Shown here in pieces: positions 60,005 through 64,000 of a stretch of DNA of 64,000 nt. Numbering within the stretch: position 1 is the first letter of the stretch; each line of letters begins with the position of its first letter. Under the pieces are notes generated by a model, which saw nothing but the letters and a program-made list of their open reading frames with translations, made no database searches and was not told where the DNA came from. Both the position numbers and the translations under genes were made by a program. Source of the DNA: Peptoniphilus faecalis (GTDB taxonomy: Bacteria > Bacillota > Clostridia > Tissierellales > Peptoniphilaceae); the NCBI RefSeq assembly GCF_012976305.1, contig NZ_JABDSR010000008.1, positions 1 to 64,000 of the forward strand, written 5' to 3'.

Positions 60005-60796
60005 ATGAAGAAGAAAATTATAATCTTATTGGGAGTCCTTATTGTGGGAGGAATTTTTGCCTATCCACAGATTCGAAACAAAATGCTAGAAGCAGAATTT
60101 AAGAGGCAAAACCCTGGAGTAGAAATTATTGGCAGGGCAGATGGCCCGACAGCTATTTTTACCACAAAAAATAAAAAGACAGACAAAGATAAAGATGGAG
60201 AAAAAGATAATAATCAAAAAGCAGACCAAGCAAGTGCAATAGGAATAATTGGTGGAGCTGACGATTCTAAGGTCTTATATCCAAAGGTGGATCCAGATAC
60301 TGAACTTACCTTCCAAGCTTCTGATTTTTTAAGGGTCAAGGATTTTATTTTTGAATCTTCATCAGTAAAAAGTGACCTTGAAAAAGATTATGACAATGCA
60401 GCAAGAGCTTTTGGCTTTGGAAGTGAATCCAAAGAACCAGAAGAGGCTGACAAGATAGAAGATGCGACAATTATTGGAGCAGTCATAAACTCAAAGGGGT
60501 TTAGTGGTGACAAATTAGTCTTAGATATTAACACCTACTCCAATGTTAAAAGTTTAATGAAATCTACTTACATCTTAGGGTTTGAAGATGAAAATGGAAA
60601 AGAAATCAAAGAACTAAAGGTGAGAATAAATTCTTCAGAGCCAGAAGATCATCAAAATGTAAGAGAAGAAATTGGCGGGATTGATAAGTACGAAAAGGTA
60701 ATCATATTTTTCAAGCAAGTAGAAGTTGTAGAAGACAATGATTGCACAAGTTACCTCACTCCTATACAAAATTTGATAATAGAAAACAAGCAATAA
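60005..60796 (+). CDS. Membrane-anchored protein with decarboxylase-beta-like motifs
   Basis: A 263-residue protein. Residues 4-20 form a single N-terminal helix. Two short related segments follow, IIGRADGPTAIF (41-52) and GIIGGADDSKVLY (80-92), separated by a Lys/Asp-rich linker (55-75). The first closely resembles the IIGGADGPTAI signature of Na+-translocating decarboxylase beta subunits, yet the multi-helix membrane domain of that family is absent. The C-terminal 120 residues look beta-rich and extracellular (DATIIGAVINSKGFSGDKLVLDI). The start is ATG 60005 behind GGGAGGTG. Function is unknown. Confidence 0.6.
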   Translation: MKKKIIILLGVLIVGGIFAYPQIRNKMLEAEFKRQNPGVEIIGRADGPTAIFTTKNKKTDKDKDGEKDNNQKADQASAIGIIGGADDSKVLYPKVDPDTELTFQASDFLRVKDFIFESSSVKSDLEKDYDNAARAFGFGSESKEPEEADKIEDATIIGAVINSKGFSGDKLVLDINTYSNVKSLMKSTYILGFEDENGKEIKELKVRINSSEPEDHQNVREEIGGIDKYEKVIIFFKQVEVVEDNDCTSYLTPIQNLIIENKQ

Positions 60797-60804
60797 AAAA
60801 GAGG

Positions 60805-61004
60805 ATTGTAAAAATTTATATTTAGAGAGAGACTATTTGGTGAGAAGTCTTTATAAACTTTACGATTGTAGCTTTTTTGCTTCTTTGGTAAAAATAGTAG
60901 CCAGAGACGGTTTATCGCGTTAAAGATAATAGAGAGTTTATTGAAAAATAAAAATTAAGGTGGTACCGCGTCTTTCGTCCTTATGGATGGAAGGCGTTTT
61001 TATT
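60805..61004 (+). promoter_or_regulatory. T-box leader of valS
   Basis: The leader of about 200 nt holds the T-box core AAGGTGGTACCGCG (60957-60970). It ends in a terminator, CGTCTTTCGTCC with GGATGGAAGGCG, followed by TTTTTATT. The stem I region ends around 60910. The proposed specifier is GTA (60897-60899), a valine codon, matching the downstream gene. Uncharged tRNA-Val would favour the antiterminator and raise valS expression. Confidence 0.88.
60968..61004 (+). terminator. Conditional terminator of the valS T-box
   Basis: A 12-base imperfect stem from 60969 to about 60996 with a TTAT loop is followed by TTTTTATT. It overlaps the T-box sequence, as needed for switching. Confidence 0.85.
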
Positions 61005-61044
61005 ATATAAAAATTAAATTCACAAATATAATTTAGGAGGAAAA

Positions 61045-63696
61045 ATGAAAGAGTTAAACAAAACTTATGATCCAAAGGATTTTGAAGAAAAAATCTACGA
61101 CTATTGGATGGAAAATAATTATTTTAGAGCAGAGGTAGACGAGAATAAAAAACCTTATTCAATAGTAATGCCTCCTCCAAATGTAACGGGAAATCTTCAC
61201 ATGGGTCATGCACTAAACAATACAATTCAAGATGTTTTAATTAGAACAAAGAGAATGCAAGGTTACTCTACACTTTGGATTCCTGGAACTGACCACGCAT
61301 CTATTTCCACAGAGGCAAAAGTTGTAGAAAAACTAAGGTCTGAAGGAATTAATAAGGAAGATATTGGAAGAGAAAAATTCTTAGAGAAAGCATGGGAATG
61401 GACTCACGAATACGGCGGAAACATTGTAAATCAACTTAAAAAGTTGGGGATTTCTTGCGACTGGTCTAGGCAAAGTTTTACCCTTGATGATAATTTGTCT
61501 CACGCAGTGGAAGAAGTTTTTATTGAACTTTACGAAAAGGGACTTATTTATCGAGGAAATAGAATTATAAACTGGTGTCCATCTTGTGAAACTTCAATTT
61601 CTGATGCAGAAGTGGAACACATTGAAACAGATTCAAATATTTGGTATTTCAAATATCCTTTTGCAGATAGAGAAGGCGGAATTGAAATTGCAACTACAAG
61701 GCCGGAGACAATCCCTGGAGACCTTGCCATTGCAGTAAATCCTAAGGATGAAAGATACACTGACTTAGTTGGTGAATATGTAATGATTCCAGTAATGGAT
61801 AATAAAAAGATTCCAATAATCGCCGATGAATATGTTGAAATGGACTTTGGATCTGGTGCAGTAAAAATCACTCCATCTCACGATCCTAACGACTTCGAAG
61901 TTGGAGCTCGCCATAATCTTGGTCAATTAGTCATTATGGATGGAAAAGGACATCTAAATGAAAATGCAGGTGCTTATGCAGGCATGGAAAGGTATGAAGC
62001 GAGAAAGAAAATAATTGAAGATTTTGAAAAACTTGGCTTCTACATTGGCAAGAAACATCATCACAATTCTGTTGGCCATTGCGAAAGATGTAAAACTGTA
62101 ATAGAACCACTTATATCAAAGCAATGGTTTGTAAAAATGGCACCACTTGCAAAGCCGGCTCTTGAAGAATATAGAAAGGGCAATTTAAATATTATTCCTG
62201 AAAGATTTGGAAAAATTTATGAAAATTGGCTAGAAAATATTCGCGACTGGAATATTTCAAGACAACTTTGGTGGGGACATAGACTTCCAGTTTGGTATTC
62301 TGACACCGATGATGAAATTGTAATTTCTAGAGAAGATCCATCAAATACTAAGGGACATGAAAATAAAACCTACACGCAAGACCAAGACACATTGGACACT
62401 TGGTTCTCCTCTGCACTATGGCCTTTCTCAACTATGGGTTGGCCAGAGAACACACCTGAATATAATTATTTTTATCCAACAAATGTACTTGTAACTGGTT
62501 ACGACATAATTTTCTTCTGGGTAATTAGAATGGTATTCTCTGCACTTGAACAAACTGGCAAACTTCCATTTAAGGATGTACTTTTAAATGGACTTGTAAG
62601 AGATGATCAAGGAAGAAAAATGTCAAAATCTCTTGGAAATGGAATTGATCCACTTGATATCATAAGAGATTATGGTGCAGATGCCTTAAGATTTACACTT
62701 GTAACTGGAAATACTCCAGGTAATGACATGAGATTCTATACAAAGAGAGTTGAAGCAAATAGAAACTTTGCTAATAAATTATGGAATGCTACAAGATTTT
62801 TGATGATGAATATGTCTGATGAAATTGATGATTCAAACTTTGATGTGGAAAAACTTCATTACGAAGACAAGTGGATAATTTCAAAATTACAAAAAGTCAT
62901 AAAGCAAATTACTGATAAAATAGAGAGATACGATATTGGACTTGCTGCCGATGACATTTATGACTTTATTTGGTCTGACTTCTGCGACTGGTATATCGAA
63001 ATTGTAAAGCCAGTTTTATATTCTGACGATGTTGAAGAAAAAACAAACACAATAAAAGTTCTATTATATGTACTAGAGAATATTTTAAAACTTCTTCATC
63101 CATTTATGCCATACATTACAGAAGAAATTTGGCAAGCACTTCCTAATAGAAAGGATGCTTTAATTATTTCTAGCTGGCCAGAATACAATGAAAAACTTGT
63201 ATTTGAAGAGGAAGAAGCAGCAACAGAATACATTGAAAATGCAATTAGAGAAATTAGAAATGCAAGAAGTGAAATGAATATCGAAAATTCAAAGAAATCT
63301 AACACAATTGTCTACACAAAGGACGACGAAGTGAAGAAAATCTTTGAGGAAATGAAAGGAATTCTGCTAAATCTTGGCTATTCAAATTCTGTTGAAATAA
63401 CTGACGATGAAGGAAGAAAAAATTCAGAAAATATTGCCATTGTTTTAGATAAAGCAGAAATCCAACTTCCGCTAAAGGAACTTGTTGACTTTGAAAAAGA
63501 ATTAAAGAGACTTCAAAAGGATAAAAAAGAAGCAGAGGCTGAATTAAAAAGAGCAAAGGGCAAACTTTCAAATGAAGGATTTGTTTCAAAAGCTCCTGAA
63601 AAATTAATTGAGCAAGAAAAAGAAAAAGTTACAAAATACGAAGAAATTTTGAAAACAATAGAAGCACAAATCTCAAAGGTAGAAAAAAACCTATGA
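61045..63696 (+). CDS. valS: Valyl-tRNA synthetase
   Basis: An 883-residue class I synthetase. The HIGH motif reads NLHMGHALNN near residue 51. The CP1 editing domain lies at about 190-345, with GTDHASISTEAKV before it. KMSKS is at RKMSKSLGNGIDP near residue 530. The C-terminal coiled coil (810-883) is typical for ValRS. Expression is under a valine T-box. It overlaps the next gene by four bases (ATGA). Confidence 0.97.
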   Translation: MKELNKTYDPKDFEEKIYDYWMENNYFRAEVDENKKPYSIVMPPPNVTGNLHMGHALNNTIQDVLIRTKRMQGYSTLWIPGTDHASISTEAKVVEKLRSEGINKEDIGREKFLEKAWEWTHEYGGNIVNQLKKLGISCDWSRQSFTLDDNLSHAVEEVFIELYEKGLIYRGNRIINWCPSCETSISDAEVEHIETDSNIWYFKYPFADREGGIEIATTRPETIPGDLAIAVNPKDERYTDLVGEYVMIPVMDNKKIPIIADEYVEMDFGSGAVKITPSHDPNDFEVGARHNLGQLVIMDGKGHLNENAGAYAGMERYEARKKIIEDFEKLGFYIGKKHHHNSVGHCERCKTVIEPLISKQWFVKMAPLAKPALEEYRKGNLNIIPERFGKIYENWLENIRDWNISRQLWWGHRLPVWYSDTDDEIVISREDPSNTKGHENKTYTQDQDTLDTWFSSALWPFSTMGWPENTPEYNYFYPTNVLVTGYDIIFFWVIRMVFSALEQTGKLPFKDVLLNGLVRDDQGRKMSKSLGNGIDPLDIIRDYGADALRFTLVTGNTPGNDMRFYTKRVEANRNFANKLWNATRFLMMNMSDEIDDSNFDVEKLHYEDKWIISKLQKVIKQITDKIERYDIGLAADDIYDFIWSDFCDWYIEIVKPVLYSDDVEEKTNTIKVLLYVLENILKLLHPFMPYITEEIWQALPNRKDALIISSWPEYNEKLVFEEEEAATEYIENAIREIRNARSEMNIENSKKSNTIVYTKDDEVKKIFEEMKGILLNLGYSNSVEITDDEGRKNSENIAIVLDKAEIQLPLKELVDFEKELKRLQKDKKEAEAELKRAKGKLSNEGFVSKAPEKLIEQEKEKVTKYEEILKTIEAQISKVEKNL

Positions 63697-64000
63697 CATA
63701 TCTTGAAGTTGTAAAGAATATTGAGCATAGAATTGGCAAATTTAAGTCAAAGGGCAATGTTAGAATAAAAAAGTTTTTGGAAAAAAATGGGTCGCCTCAT
63801 AAAAATCTAAAAGTAATTCACGTTGCAGGTACAAATGGCAAGGGTTCAACAGTTAATTTTATAAAGGACGTTTTAAAAGAAGATTATAAAGTTGGTTCTT
63901 TTGTTTCGCCTCACTTGATAACCTATTGCGATAGAATAAAAATTGGCGACAAAGAAATTTTACAAGAAGATTTTGCAGAAATTGGCGAATTTATAATTGA
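63693..64000 (+). CDS. folC: Folylpolyglutamate synthase/dihydrofolate synthase, partial
   Basis: Only the first 102 residues are in the window. They contain the P-loop HVAGTNGKGSTVNFI near residue 43 and the following SFVSPHLITYCDRIKIG, which is the Mur-ligase-like FolC signature. The start ATG overlaps the valS stop. The order valS-folC is common in Firmicutes. The gene runs off the window end with no sign of damage. Confidence 0.93.
   Translation, partial: MTYLEVVKNIEHRIGKFKSKGNVRIKKFLEKNGSPHKNLKVIHVAGTNGKGSTVNFIKDVLKEDYKVGSFVSPHLITYCDRIKIGDKEILQEDFAEIGEFII

Overview
The window reads as a chromosomal segment of a low-GC, anaerobic Gram-positive bacterium (Firmicutes sensu lato). The combination of FeoAAB, a bacterial V/A-type ATPase, HydEGF [FeFe]-hydrogenase maturases, an SLH-domain surface protein, a valine T-box, a large SRP RNA and RicT/DarA housekeeping genes fits the Tissierellia/Peptoniphilaceae (Peptoniphilus, Anaerococcus, Parvimonas group). 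That placement is an inference from gene content and AT-rich codon use, not a database match. No insertion sequence, integrase, CRISPR array or rRNA operon was seen.

Layout. 0.4-3.2 kb: ferrous iron uptake (feoA-feoA-feoB and a Cys-rich FeoB partner) behind a Fur-like palindrome. 3.5-12 kb: a complete nine-gene V-type ATPase operon (G/H-like, C, I, K, F, E, A, B, D). 12.1-13.1 kb: a broken AspT/YidE-type transporter. 13.3-15.3 kb: GntR(YtrA)-regulated ABC exporter. 15.3-15.7 kb: decayed sequence. 15.8-22 kb: a Ugp-like ABC importer with a cytoplasmic PHP phosphoesterase and a HAD phosphatase. 22-24.3 kb: L25/Ctc, mnmA, veg. 24.4-34 kb: ispE with a degenerate MurI-like gene, a tRNA-Ser/SRP RNA pair on the minus strand, then birA, a PLP decarboxylase, tmk, two DarA-type c-di-AMP receptor paralogs, holB, ricT and a membrane-anchored alpha/beta hydrolase.

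34-40.5 kb: ferritin, a structured leader and a large SLH surface protein, a RelB/Doc-type toxin-antitoxin pair, and a compact cassette of sigma factor, cytoplasmic amidase, DUF1659, DUF2922 and a YvrJ-like membrane peptide. 40.5-46.3 kb: a DUF2207-like membrane protein, trxB and hydE-hydG-hydF with a possible Rex site. 46.4-50.1 kb: an attenuator-like leader and an operon of dipeptide epimerase, DUF819 transporter, signal-less beta-lactamase-like hydrolase and DUF3870. 50.1-56.7 kb: PepSY lipoprotein, FadR-type regulator, tRNA-Lys, murI, coaX, a PanT-like ECF S component, a P1-family peptidase, a 32-residue membrane peptide, a thiamine-binding protein and a TRIC-family protein. 56.8-64 kb: MtaD-like deaminase, CPBP protease, trpS, an odd anchored protein carrying decarboxylase-beta-like motifs, a valine T-box, valS and the start of folC.

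Most of the window is ordinary core metabolism. The parts that look least explained are the sigma/amidase/DUF1659/DUF2922/YvrJ cassette, the structured leader whose 5' end can pair with the ribosome-binding site of the SLH gene, the dipeptide-epimerase operon and its leader, the degenerate MurI paralog, and the anchored protein with decarboxylase-like motifs. Many genes here start with TTG or GTG, so several starts were chosen by ribosome-binding site, promoter position and family N-termini rather than by longest frame.
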